A stretch of DNA of 14,503 nucleotides from Pseudomonas sp. SST3 (GTDB lineage Bacteria > Pseudomonadota > Gammaproteobacteria > Pseudomonadales > Pseudomonadaceae), in the NCBI RefSeq assembly GCF_003325755.1, contig NZ_QORI02000041.1, positions 1 through 14,503 of the forward strand, read 5' to 3'. The first letter of the stretch is position 1. Every line of letters starts with the position of its first letter. A program made the translations under genes and the position numbers. This document shows positions 1 through 7,798 of this stretch, in pieces. The notes beneath the pieces are model-generated. The model was given only the letters and a program-made list of their open reading frames with translations. It had not been told where the DNA came from and did no database searches.

Positions 1-23
1 CTGCTGAGGGAGATAGGCCATGA
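1..23 (+). CDS. pilN: 3' end of upstream gene, probably pilN (partial)
   Basis: Only the last codons are present. In frame 3 the sequence reads A-E-G-D-R-P and then TGA at 21-23, which overlaps the pilO ATG as ATGA. The same overlap is seen between pilO and pilP. In pseudomonads the gene before pilO is pilN, the inner-membrane partner of PilO, so the assignment rests on gene order. A second frame has a stop at 5-7, so the reading frame is not proven. Confidence 0.4.
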
Positions 24-643
24 GTCTGGCGAGCTCCATGGAGAGCCTCCGTAGTGTAGATCTATCCGATCTGGACATGAACAACCTGGGCTCCTGGCCC
101 GCAGCAGTGAAGGTTATCGCTGCGATATTGCTAATGGTTTTGGTCCTTGGTGGCGGGTACTACTTCTATCTCAGCGATATGCAGGCCAGTCTCGACCAGC
201 AAAGGGCGCAGGAGGAAACGCTGAAGCAGCAGTTCTCCACGAAGGCGTTCCAGGCTGCGAACCTTGAAGCCTACAAGGAGCAAATGGTCGAAATGGAAGC
301 GTCGTTTGGCGCCTTGCTGCGTCAATTACCTAGCGACACCGAAGTTCCAGGCCTGCTTGAGGACATCACCCATACCGGTCTGGGTAGTGGGCTGGAGTTC
401 GAGGAAATCAAACTGCAGCCAGAAGTGACCCAGCAGTTTTACATCGAACTGCCGATACAGATCAAAGTGGTTGGTGGCTATCACGACCTCGCGACTTTTG
501 TCAGTGGCGTAGCGAGCTTGCCGCGGATCGTCACCCTGCACGATTTCGAAATAAAGCCCCACAGCAAAGAGTCATCTTCAAAATTGCACATGAGCATCTT
601 GGCGAAGACCTATCGCTATAACGACAAGGGGCTGCAGAAATGA
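20..643 (+). CDS. pilO: Type IV pilus inner-membrane alignment protein PilO
   Basis: PilO (207 aa, the usual Pseudomonas length) pairs with PilN in the inner membrane. Together with PilM and the lipoprotein PilP it forms the alignment complex linking the pilus motor to the PilQ secretin. The sequence shows a short cytoplasmic N-terminus, one transmembrane helix at about residues 29-51, a charged heptad-like coiled-coil region at about 52-98, and a periplasmic ferredoxin-like part. Conserved PilO segments are visible, such as LPSDTEVPGLLEDI and VVGGYHDLATFVSG. The ATG at 20 follows a purine-rich GAGGGAGA ribosome site, and the 3' end overlaps pilP by ATGA (640-643), so coupled translation is likely. 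The protein is intact. Confidence 0.97.
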   Translation: MSLASSMESLRSVDLSDLDMNNLGSWPAAVKVIAAILLMVLVLGGGYYFYLSDMQASLDQQRAQEETLKQQFSTKAFQAANLEAYKEQMVEMEASFGALLRQLPSDTEVPGLLEDITHTGLGSGLEFEEIKLQPEVTQQFYIELPIQIKVVGGYHDLATFVSGVASLPRIVTLHDFEIKPHSKESSSKLHMSILAKTYRYNDKGLQK

Positions 644-1167
644 ACGGAGCCCGACTTATCGCGCTGGGCCTGGGGCTCGTGTTGCTGACAGGATGCGGCG
701 CAAGCGGAGATTTCGAGGACTTACGCGCGTACATGACTGAAGTACGAGCCAAGCCAAAAGGGACGATTGAGCCGTTGCCGGCATTTCTTCCGTATGAAGC
801 TTTTACCTACAGTGCTGCGTCGCTGCGCCATCCGTTTCAGCCGCCGATGAAGATCGATCTGACTCAGCGGCAGAAGGGGTCGAAAGACATTCGCCCCGAC
901 GAGACGCGCATCAAGCAGTTTCTCGAGGAATTCAACATCGAAAACTTCGTCATGGTCGGCACGCTGACCAATGGCGGGGGTACGTACGCCTTGATCAAAG
1001 GTGGTGACGGGGTTCACCGAGTCAAGGTCGGTGACTATCTGGGGCGCAACCATGGCCGTATCGTTGAGATCAGCGAGGCCGAGGTGGATGTGCTCGAAAT
1101 CGTTCCGGACGGAGAGGGTGGGTGGCTTGAGCGCCCGCGTAGCCTGACCTTGAAAGAGCGTTCTTGA
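640..1167 (+). CDS. pilP: Type IV pilus lipoprotein PilP
   Basis: PilP (175 aa) is an inner-membrane lipoprotein whose C-terminal domain contacts the periplasmic N-domains of PilQ while its N-terminal stretch binds PilN-PilO. A lipoprotein signal is plain: a basic start, a hydrophobic run and the lipobox L16-T17-G18-C19, so the mature protein would begin at lipidated Cys19. Residues about 20-80 are probably extended and poorly structured. About 85-170 form the beta-rich domain, with the typical VGTL...YALIKGGDGVHRVKVGDYLG...GRIVEI pattern. The start overlaps the pilO stop by 4 bases, and pilQ begins shortly after the stop. The length matches the family and no damage is seen. Confidence 0.97.
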   Translation: MNGARLIALGLGLVLLTGCGASGDFEDLRAYMTEVRAKPKGTIEPLPAFLPYEAFTYSAASLRHPFQPPMKIDLTQRQKGSKDIRPDETRIKQFLEEFNIENFVMVGTLTNGGGTYALIKGGDGVHRVKVGDYLGRNHGRIVEISEAEVDVLEIVPDGEGGWLERPRSLTLKERS

Positions 1168-1218
1168 GTCATGGCAAAAATGGAAAACCTATACCGGTCT
1201 GCACAACGGAAGCCTTTT

Positions 1219-3330
1219 ATGAATACCACATTCTCTCGTCTCGGTTTGTCGTTGCTGGCGGCGCTAATTTCGCCCGCTCTGCTAGCGGCAAATCTGAACT
1301 CGCTTGACGTCGCGTCGCTACCTGGTGACCGTGTTGAGTTGAAGCTGGCTTTCGACGAGCCGGTAGCGACTCCGCGCGGTTACACACTCGACCAACCAGC
1401 GCGCATCGCCCTTGATCTGCCAGGTGTATCGAGCAAGCTGGCTTCCAAGAATCACGAGCTTGGCGTAGGCAACGCGCGGAGTGTGACGGTGGTCGAGGCC
1501 CAAGGAAGAACTCGTCTCATCGTGAATCTTACGTCGCTGGTTCCTTATTCGACTCGTGTGGACGGCAATAATCTGTTCGTCGTGCTCGGCGAAAGCGGCG
1601 CATCGCCAGCTGCGGTCTCGGCAGCTCCGGTTGTGCCAGTGAGCCGGGCCGCGCCGGCCTCTGCCATGGCTGCGGACAAGGCGATCAGCAACATCGACTT
1701 TCGTCGCGGCGAAGACGGCGCCGGCAATGTGGTCATTACCCTGTCGGACCCATCGATCAGCCCGAGCATAGAAGAGCAGGGCGGCAAGATTCGCGTCTCA
1801 TTCGCCAAGACCCAACTGCCGGAATCGCTCCGTGTTCGGCTGGACGTGCAGGACTTTGCCACTCCGGTTAAGTTCGTCGATTCGAGCAGCAAGGGCGATG
1901 GCGCGAGCATCGCTATCGAGCCCAGCGGACGTTATGACTATCTCGCCTACCAGACCGATGACAAGCTGACGATCAGCGTCAAGCCGCTTAGCGAAGCGGA
2001 TGCCGAGAAGCGCAAGGCCGAGCATTTCACTTATTCTGGCGAAAAGCTGTCGCTGAACTTCCAGGACATTGATGTGCGCTCCGTTCTGCAGCTGATCGCA
2101 GACTTTACCGACCTCAATCTCGTGGCTAGCGATACCGTGCAGGGCAATATCACGCTGCGTTTGCAGAACGTGCCCTGGGATCAGGCGCTTGACCTCGTGC
2201 TTAAAACCAAGGGCCTCGATAAGCGTCAGGTTGGTAACGTACTGCTGGTTGCTCCGGCAGACGAGATCGCTGCGCGTGAGCGCCAGGAGCTTGAGGCCAA
2301 GCGTCAGATTGCCGAATTAGCGCCTCTGCGTCGTGAAGTCGTACAGGTCAATTACGCCAACGCATCTGATATTGCGAAGCTGTTTCAGTCGGTGACTGCG
2401 GTTGACGGACACTCCGATGAGCGGGGCTCTATTGCGGTTGATGACCGCACAAACAATATCATTGCCTATCAGACTCAGGAGCGTTTGGACGAACTTCGCC
2501 GCATCGTGGTTCAATTGGACATTCCGGTCAGGCAGGTGATGATTGAGGCACGGATTGTCGAGGCGAATGTTGACTATGACAAAGCGCTTGGGGTGCGCTG
2601 GGGCGGTAGCTACGTAGGGGATCAATGGAGTGCGTACGGAAAGGACGGCGCCAGGTCGGTTGACGATGATGGGGTCCTGAGGCTGCCGGGTACAGATACC
2701 GTCGGTAACTTCACGCTGGACGAGGGAGTGGCCCCGGTTCCATTTGTTGATATGGGCGTTCTCGGTAGCACATCGGGCTTTGGAATCGGATTTATTTCGG
2801 ATCACGTCCTACTCGACCTTCAGCTTTCTGCAATGGAAAAGACCGGAAATGGGGAGGTCGTATCCCAGCCAAAAGTCATGACAGCAGATAAAGAGACAGC
2901 CAAGATTCTGAAAGGCACAGAAGTGCCGTATCAAGAGGCGAGCTCCAGCGGCGCGACCAGCACTTCGTTCAAGGAAGCGGCACTATCCCTTGAGGTAACC
3001 CCGCAAATCACGCCGGATAATCGAATTATCATGGATGTGAAAGTTACGAAGGATGCGCCAGATTTCCGAAACGCGATGAATGGGGTTCCTCCGATCGACA
3101 AGAACGAGGTCAATGCCAAGGTCTTGGTAAATGACGGAGAGACTGTTGTAATCGGTGGCGTGTTCTCGAACAGTCAATCTAGGAGCGTGGACAAAGTGCC
3201 ATTCCTTGGTGATGTACCATACTTGGGCCGTTTGTTTCGTCGCGATGTTGTGACAGATGCTAAGTCCGAGCTGTTAGTATTCCTGACACCTAGAATCCTG
3301 AATCACCAGGCTATCGCAGTGAGTCGTTGA
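1219..3330 (+). CDS. pilQ: Type IV pilus outer-membrane secretin PilQ
   Basis: PilQ forms the multimeric outer-membrane channel through which the type IV pilus passes. From the ATG at 1219 it is 703 aa, with a Sec signal peptide (residues 1 to about 24, ending LLAA). Two peptidoglycan-binding AMIN-like regions follow (about 28-115 and 155-255), then the STN/N0 domain (about 275-345), an N1 domain from about 371, and the secretin core (about 520-700). The core carries the secretin signature [16 protein letters not shown] at 660-675. An in-frame ATG at 1171 would add 16 residues ahead of the signal peptide. I prefer 1219 because GGAAG lies 6 bases upstream and because known PilQ proteins start just before this hydrophobic stretch. 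The 3' half is clearly lower in GC than its surroundings. The stop overlaps the aroK start. Confidence 0.96.
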   Translation: MNTTFSRLGLSLLAALISPALLAANLNSLDVASLPGDRVELKLAFDEPVATPRGYTLDQPARIALDLPGVSSKLASKNHELGVGNARSVTVVEAQGRTRLIVNLTSLVPYSTRVDGNNLFVVLGESGASPAAVSAAPVVPVSRAAPASAMAADKAISNIDFRRGEDGAGNVVITLSDPSISPSIEEQGGKIRVSFAKTQLPESLRVRLDVQDFATPVKFVDSSSKGDGASIAIEPSGRYDYLAYQTDDKLTISVKPLSEADAEKRKAEHFTYSGEKLSLNFQDIDVRSVLQLIADFTDLNLVASDTVQGNITLRLQNVPWDQALDLVLKTKGLDKRQVGNVLLVAPADEIAARERQELEAKRQIAELAPLRREVVQVNYANASDIAKLFQSVTAVDGHSDERGSIAVDDRTNNIIAYQTQERLDELRRIVVQLDIPVRQVMIEARIVEANVDYDKALGVRWGGSYVGDQWSAYGKDGARSVDDDGVLRLPGTDTVGNFTLDEGVAPVPFVDMGVLGSTSGFGIGFISDHVLLDLQLSAMEKTGNGEVVSQPKVMTADKETAKILKGTEVPYQEASSSGATSTSFKEAALSLEVTPQITPDNRIIMDVKVTKDAPDFRNAMNGVPPIDKNEVNAKVLVNDGETVVIGGVFSNSQSRSVDKVPFLGDVPYLGRLFRRDVVTDAKSELLVFLTPRILNHQAIAVSR

Positions 3331-3881
3331 TTTCGTTGGAAAACATCATTCTCGTAGGTCCGATGGGAGCCGGTAAGAGCACCATCGGACGCCTGCTCGC
3401 CAAGGAGCTTCGTCTTGCCTTTCGGGATTCCGACAAGGAGATCGAGCAGCGCACGGGTGCCAGCATCCCGCTGATATTCGATGTCGAGGGTGAACAGGGT
3501 TTTCGCGAGAGGGAACATGCCGCTATCGAAGCTCTGTGTCAGACGCGGGGCGTGGTGTTGGCAACGGGTGGTGGCGCGGTGCTCCGGCAAGATAATCGCC
3601 ACCTGCTACGTGCTGGCGGTCGGGTGATCTACCTGTGCACTTCAGTCGAGCAGCAGCTTGACCGCACCTCCCGGGACCGCAATCGCCCGCTATTGCAAGC
3701 TCCTAACCCTCGCGAGATCCTGACCGGTCTGATGGCTGTGCGTGATCCGCTTTACCGTGAAATTGCGGATATCATCATCCAGACGGACGAACGCCCCCCG
3801 CGGCTGGTGGTGGTGGAAATCCTCGGCCAGCTTCAGTCCCTGGCCCCTCGTGAAAGCCTGGATCAATCTGCGCTATCCTAG
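3327..3881 (+). CDS. aroK: Shikimate kinase I
   Basis: This cytoplasmic enzyme phosphorylates shikimate with ATP, the fifth step of the chorismate (aromatic amino acid) pathway. The 184-aa product has a Walker A motif GPMGAGKS at residues 11-18, the shikimate-binding D34-S-D36 and R60 (FRERE), the GGG loop at 81-83, and the lid-region arginines around DRNRPLL. No ATG lies before the P-loop. The best start is TTG at 3327, whose bases overlap the pilQ stop (TTGA, 3327-3330), which suggests coupling to pilQ translation. A second TTG at 3336 would give a protein three residues shorter. The gene ends a few bases before aroB, its pathway partner. Identity is certain; the start is less so. Confidence 0.95.
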   Translation: MISLENIILVGPMGAGKSTIGRLLAKELRLAFRDSDKEIEQRTGASIPLIFDVEGEQGFREREHAAIEALCQTRGVVLATGGGAVLRQDNRHLLRAGGRVIYLCTSVEQQLDRTSRDRNRPLLQAPNPREILTGLMAVRDPLYREIADIIIQTDERPPRLVVVEILGQLQSLAPRESLDQSALS

Positions 3882-3905
3882 CTCCCTTTGATCGTGAGGG
3901 GACCT

Positions 3906-5009
3906 ATGCAGACTCTACATGTCGATCTCGGCGAGCGTAGCTATCCGATATTCATTGGCGAGCAGCTCCTCGATCGCGGTGAGCTGTTGTCCCGCCATAT
4001 CCGCGGCAAACAGGTTGCGATCGTCACCAACGACACCGTTGCGCCTCTCTACCTAGAGCGGCTCTCGCGCAGCCTCGCCGACTATGCCATTACTCCGGTT
4101 GTGCTTCCCGATGGTGAAGCGCACAAGAACTGGCAGACGCTGCAGTTGATCTTCGATGCATTGCTGACGGCCAGGCATGACCGCAACACCACGATCATCG
4201 CGCTGGGCGGCGGTGTTATTGGCGATATGGCCGGTTTCGCCGCCGCCAGCTATCAGCGTGGCGTCGACTTCATCCAGATTCCAACGACCCTACTGTCTCA
4301 GGTGGACTCATCGGTGGGCGGCAAGACGGGCATTAACCATCCGCTCGGCAAGAACATGATCGGGGCGTTCTATCAGCCGCAGGCAGTGCTGATTGATACC
4401 GCTACGCTGGCAACATTGCCGGCTCGCGAGCTGTCCGCCGGCATGGCTGAGGTCATCAAGTACGGCCTGATCTGCGACGAGCCGTTCCTGGGATGGCTCG
4501 AAGATAACGTGGATAAGCTTCGCGGCTTGGAGCAGGCAGCGTTGACCGAAGCGATACGGCGTTCCTGTGCGGCAAAGTCAAGGGTCGTCGGTGCGGATGA
4601 GCGTGAATCAGGCATTCGTGCCACTCTGAATCTGGGTCATACATTCGGTCATGCCATCGAGACCCATCAGGGGTACGGCGTCTGGTTGCATGGCGAGGCG
4701 GTATCAGCGGGCACGGTCATGGCGCTTGAGATGTCGCATCGGCTCGGTTGGATCTCCGTCGAGGATCGAGACCGTGCGGTGCGCTTGCTGTCGCGTGCCG
4801 GCCTGCCGGTAGTGCCTCCAGCTGATATGCGTGCCGAGGATTTTCTGCAGCATATGGCAGTCGACAAGAAGGTCCTGAACGGGCAATTGCGGTTGGTGCT
4901 GCTCAAGCGGCTGGGCGAAGCTGTGATCACGAGCGATTTCCCGCGGGAGGCGCTGGAAGCCACATTGAACGCCAACTACGACGCGCTTTCGCAAGAATCA
5001 AGAACCTAA
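3906..5009 (+). CDS. aroB: 3-dehydroquinate synthase
   Basis: AroB converts DAHP to 3-dehydroquinate, the second step of the shikimate pathway, using NAD+ and a divalent metal. The 367-aa protein shows the nucleotide-binding [10 protein letters not shown] motif starting at residue 101 and [19 protein letters not shown] at 126-144. The three metal ligands expected from the family are E182 (AEVIKYG), H245 (NLGHTFGH) and H262 (LHGEAV). The ATG at 3906 is preceded by GAGGGG 4 bases upstream and gives the usual [14 protein letters not shown] start. An in-frame TTG at 3888 would add 6 residues and lacks a comparable site. It sits 24 bases after aroK and 9 bases before the next gene, within one apparent operon. 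No catalytic residue is missing. Confidence 0.97.
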   Translation: MQTLHVDLGERSYPIFIGEQLLDRGELLSRHIRGKQVAIVTNDTVAPLYLERLSRSLADYAITPVVLPDGEAHKNWQTLQLIFDALLTARHDRNTTIIALGGGVIGDMAGFAAASYQRGVDFIQIPTTLLSQVDSSVGGKTGINHPLGKNMIGAFYQPQAVLIDTATLATLPARELSAGMAEVIKYGLICDEPFLGWLEDNVDKLRGLEQAALTEAIRRSCAAKSRVVGADERESGIRATLNLGHTFGHAIETHQGYGVWLHGEAVSAGTVMALEMSHRLGWISVEDRDRAVRLLSRAGLPVVPPADMRAEDFLQHMAVDKKVLNGQLRLVLLKRLGEAVITSDFPREALEATLNANYDALSQESRT

Positions 5010-5018
5010 GAGATTTCC

Positions 5019-6506
5019 ATGACCAGTTTGTCTGCTGACGATTCGTACCTGAACCACTATGGGTTCAGTCATGACCCCTTCGCTGCGCGCGTGCCTGGCT
5101 TCAAGTTTTTCCCGGCCCAACGTAAGCCGGTGCTTGGGCAGCTGCATCATCTGGCTCGCTATAGCCAGCTGCTGTTAGTGGTAACGGGACCCGAAGGAAG
5201 TGGCAAGACACTGGTGCGCCAGGCACTTGTTGCGAGCAGCAACAAGCAGGCCGTCCAGAGCGTGGTCATTTCACCGCAAGACACCATCGATTCGAATATC
5301 GTCCTGCAACAGATCGCGCAGGCGCTCGGTAGTCAGCATGCTGATTTTGAATCGATCATGGGACAAATCATTCAGTTGGCACTGACCGGGCAGGAGGTCT
5401 ACCTGCTGGTTGATGATGCAGAGCGACTTACCGGCGCTGCGGTCGAAACGCTGTTGCGATTGGCCGAGGGCAATCCCGAGGGGCGACCGCATGTCTTCCT
5501 GTTCGGCGAGCAGGCATTGGTTGCCCGGCTGGAGGCGTTGGTCGAGGGTGAGGAGCGCTTTCACGTGATCGAGCTTCAGCCCTACGAGGAAGACGAGACG
5601 CGCGAATATCTGGCGTTGCGTCTCGAGGGTGCCGGGGCGGGGCTGGATTGCTTCAGCGAAGAGCAGATCCAGCGTATCCATGGGGATGCTGGCGGTTGGC
5701 CTGGTGCAATCAACCAGGCGGCTCGTGACGAGCTTCTCGATGCGATGCAGCACTCCAAAGGGCAGCGAAAGCCGAGTGGATGGAGTTTACCCTTGCCGAT
5801 GAAGCACGTGTTGGCGTTGGCTGCGGTCGTTTGTATCGTTGTGATCGCGTTGCTTATGCGTAATTCCGATGATCAATCGGTGGTGCCGACCACCACCAGC
5901 TTGCCGCTTGATGTGAATGGAGCTGCAGCGGACAGGGACGGTGCGGTGGAAGAGTCTAGGCCGGACGTCAGCCAACCTCAGCTGGACCAGCCGATCATAC
6001 GCGAACCCCTTGCGGCCGCCGGCAGCACAGAGCGGGATGAGCCGCCAGCGGAGGAGCCGACAATCGCCGTCGAACCGACACCCAGTGCCGTTCAAGCTCC
6101 CGCCGAAGCGGCAGCTCCCACTACAGCCCAGAGCCAGCCGGCTGAGCTCCGGCCCGTAACCGAGGAGTCCCAGAATCCGGTGCAGCAGGTTACCGAGAAG
6201 CCCGGCGCGGTTGCTTCGGCGGCAAGCTGGTACAGCAGTCAGCCCAAAACCAATTACCTGGTTCAGGTATTGGGGACGCGTACCCAGAGCAACGCCAAGG
6301 CGTTGGTTCAGCAGCATGGCGATAGCTTCCGGTACTTCGTCAAGCAGCACGAGGGCAAGCCGCTATACGTTGTCACCCTCGGGTCCTTTTCCACCCGTAG
6401 TGCTGCGCTGGAAGCCATCGAGGCGCTGCCGGCCTCGTTGAGGGCAGGCAAGCCTTGGGCGCGGAGTTTCGCTAGTGTGCAACAGGAGATTACGCAGGCT
6501 CGCTGA
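5019..6506 (+). CDS. DamX-like AAA ATPase with C-terminal SPOR domain
   Basis: This is a 495-aa single-pass membrane protein. The N-terminal part resembles ExeA/DamX-type AAA ATPases, opening with HYGFSHDPF. It has Walker A GPEGSGKT at residues 57-64 and a Walker B-like YLLVDDAERL with acidic residues D132-D133. A transmembrane helix follows at about 262-280. Then comes a long linker rich in Pro, Ala, Glu and Gln (about 283-405), and a SPOR domain from about 412 (NYLVQVLGT) to 487. SPOR domains bind denuded septal peptidoglycan, so a role at the division site or cell envelope is likely. The position directly after aroK-aroB is that of damX in enteric bacteria, but no dam gene follows. Here the ATPase part precedes the membrane helix and would be cytoplasmic. 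The product is clear by architecture; its exact role is inferred. Confidence 0.88.
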   Translation: MTSLSADDSYLNHYGFSHDPFAARVPGFKFFPAQRKPVLGQLHHLARYSQLLLVVTGPEGSGKTLVRQALVASSNKQAVQSVVISPQDTIDSNIVLQQIAQALGSQHADFESIMGQIIQLALTGQEVYLLVDDAERLTGAAVETLLRLAEGNPEGRPHVFLFGEQALVARLEALVEGEERFHVIELQPYEEDETREYLALRLEGAGAGLDCFSEEQIQRIHGDAGGWPGAINQAARDELLDAMQHSKGQRKPSGWSLPLPMKHVLALAAVVCIVVIALLMRNSDDQSVVPTTTSLPLDVNGAAADRDGAVEESRPDVSQPQLDQPIIREPLAAAGSTERDEPPAEEPTIAVEPTPSAVQAPAEAAAPTTAQSQPAELRPVTEESQNPVQQVTEKPGAVASAASWYSSQPKTNYLVQVLGTRTQSNAKALVQQHGDSFRYFVKQHEGKPLYVVTLGSFSTRSAALEAIEALPASLRAGKPWARSFASVQQEITQAR

Positions 6507-6511
6507 TAATC

Positions 6512-6546
6512 GCCCCAAAAAAGTGCGTAATGCACTGTTTTGGGGC
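6512..6546 (+). terminator. Strong hairpin after the pil-aro-SPOR operon
   Basis: GCCCCAAAA (6512-6520) pairs with TTTTGGGGC (6538-6546). An inner GTGC (6523-6526) pairs with GCAC (6532-6535) around a GTAAT loop, with one mismatch between the two stems. It begins 6 bases after the SPOR-gene stop. There is no uridine run beyond the stem, so it may be a weak terminator or an mRNA 3'-end stabiliser rather than a classic one. The remaining 133 bases to gltB must hold the gltB promoter. I see no convincing -35/-10 pair; the best, ATGACG (6611-6616) with GTCAAT (6634-6639), is weak. Confidence 0.55.
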
Positions 6547-6679
6547 TTGCAAAAATAAATTGTGTCGTTCTACCGGGCTTTGTAAACTGCTCCCCCTTTT
6601 GCCCACGTGTATGACGGGGCGGTTCCGTGCGCCGTCAATAAGGGGTTGATTTACAACGCATTTAGCTGGTGGAGTGCCT

Positions 6680-7798
6680 ATGAGAGCAGGTCTGTTTCGT
6701 CCTGAAGAGTTCAAGGATAACTGCGGCTTCGGTCTGATCGCCCACATGCAGGGCGAGGCAAGCCATCACCTGCTTCAGACCGCTATTCAATCGCTCACCT
6801 GCATGACTCACCGAGGCGGGATCAACGCCGACGGTAAGACCGGCGATGGCTGCGGGTTGTTGATGCAGAAGCCCGATGCGTTTCTGCGTGCCATGGCCAA
6901 GCAGCATTTCAATGCTGAACTACCGGCGCTATATGCCGTCGGCATGATCTTCCTCAGTCAGGACGCCGCCAAGGCCGACGCGGCTCGAACCAGCCTCAAC
7001 GAACAGATTGCAGCCCAAGGGCTGACCCTGGTCGGCTGGCGCGAGGTGCCGGTCGACACAACCGTGCTCGGTCGCCTGGCGCTGGAGCGCCTGCCGCGCA
7101 TCGAGCAGGTGTTCGTCTGTGCGGAAGGACTGTCCGAGCGCGAGTTCGGCATCAAGCTGTTCTTCGCTCGCCGCCGCGCCGAAGTCGCACTGGCTGGCGA
7201 CAAGGAGTTCTATGTCTGCAGCCTCTCCGACAAGGACATCATCTATAAAGGTCTGATGATGCCGGCCGACCTGGCGCAGTTCTATCCCGATCTCGGCGAC
7301 GAGCGTCTGGCGACCGCCATCTGCGTATTTCATCAGCGCTTCTCCACCAACACCATGCCGCAATGGCCGCTGGCCCAGCCGTTCCGCTTCCTTGCTCATA
7401 ACGGTGAGATCAACACCATCACCGGGAACCGCAACTGGGCACAGGCGCGTCGGCTGAAGTTCGCCAACGAGCTGCTGCCGGACCTGGAAAGCCTCGATCC
7501 GCTGGTCAACCGGACCGGCTCTGACTCATCTAGCATGGATAATATGCTGGAGCTGCTGGTCACCGGCGGTATGGATCTGTTCCGCGGACTGCGCATGATC
7601 ATTCCGCCGGCCTGGCAGAACGTCGAGACCATGGACCCGGATCTGCGGGCCTTCTACGAGTTCAACTCCATGCATATGGAGCCGTGGACTCCATGCATAT
7701 GGAGCCGTGGGACGGTCCCGCCGGAGTGGTACTTACCGACGGCCGCCACGCGATCTGTCTGCTTGACCGCAACGGCTTGCGTCCGGCGCGCTGGGTGA
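6680..7798 (+). CDS. Truncated N-terminal GltB fragment (372 aa)
   Basis: This is the product expected from the gltB start as the sequence stands. Residues 1-336 are native amidotransferase, including Cys15, NGEINT and GSDSSSMDN. The last 36 residues (beginning TPCIWSRG) come from the shifted frame. In the crystallised Azospirillum enzyme the amidotransferase domain runs to about residue 420, so the fragment lacks roughly the last fifth of that domain and is unlikely to fold or work. An alternative GTG start at 6674 would add two residues, but it overlaps the ribosome site. Confidence 0.6.
   Translation: MRAGLFRPEEFKDNCGFGLIAHMQGEASHHLLQTAIQSLTCMTHRGGINADGKTGDGCGLLMQKPDAFLRAMAKQHFNAELPALYAVGMIFLSQDAAKADAARTSLNEQIAAQGLTLVGWREVPVDTTVLGRLALERLPRIEQVFVCAEGLSEREFGIKLFFARRRAEVALAGDKEFYVCSLSDKDIIYKGLMMPADLAQFYPDLGDERLATAICVFHQRFSTNTMPQWPLAQPFRFLAHNGEINTITGNRNWAQARRLKFANELLPDLESLDPLVNRTGSDSSSMDNMLELLVTGGMDLFRGLRMIIPPAWQNVETMDPDLRAFYEFNSMHMEPWTPCIWSRGTVPPEWYLPTAATRSVCLTATACVRRAG
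7665..7710 (+). repeat. Exact 23-bp tandem duplication inside gltB
   Basis: Bases 7665-7687 are repeated without change at 7688-7710. Each unit holds the inverted repeat CTCCAT-GCAT-ATGGAG (7666-7681 in copy 1). The single-copy reading is [11 protein letters not shown], as in other GltB proteins. The second copy repeats part of this and moves the frame. The bases flanking the two junctions differ, so no short homology at the ends explains the event by simple slippage. Confidence 0.97.

Noticed and set aside
1171..1218. Longer PilQ start at ATG 1171
   Set aside because: It would place 16 polar residues before the signal peptide and has a poorer ribosome site than ATG 1219, though it cannot be excluded.
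6522..6536. NtrC-type operator upstream of gltB (AGTGC-N5-GCACT)
   Set aside because: The half-sites are in the opposite order to the GCAC...GTGC pattern of NtrC sites, and the sequence is better explained as the inner stem of the hairpin 6512-6546.
6674..6679. GTG 6674 as the gltB start
   Set aside because: It overlaps the GGAG ribosome site and lies two codons before an ATG that matches the usual start of GltB.
7654..7798. Programmed ribosomal frameshift joining the two gltB frames
   Set aside because: A -1 shift would be needed between the duplication and the stop at 7798, but I see no X XXY YYZ slippery heptamer there, and the exact 23-base duplication fully explains the change of frame.
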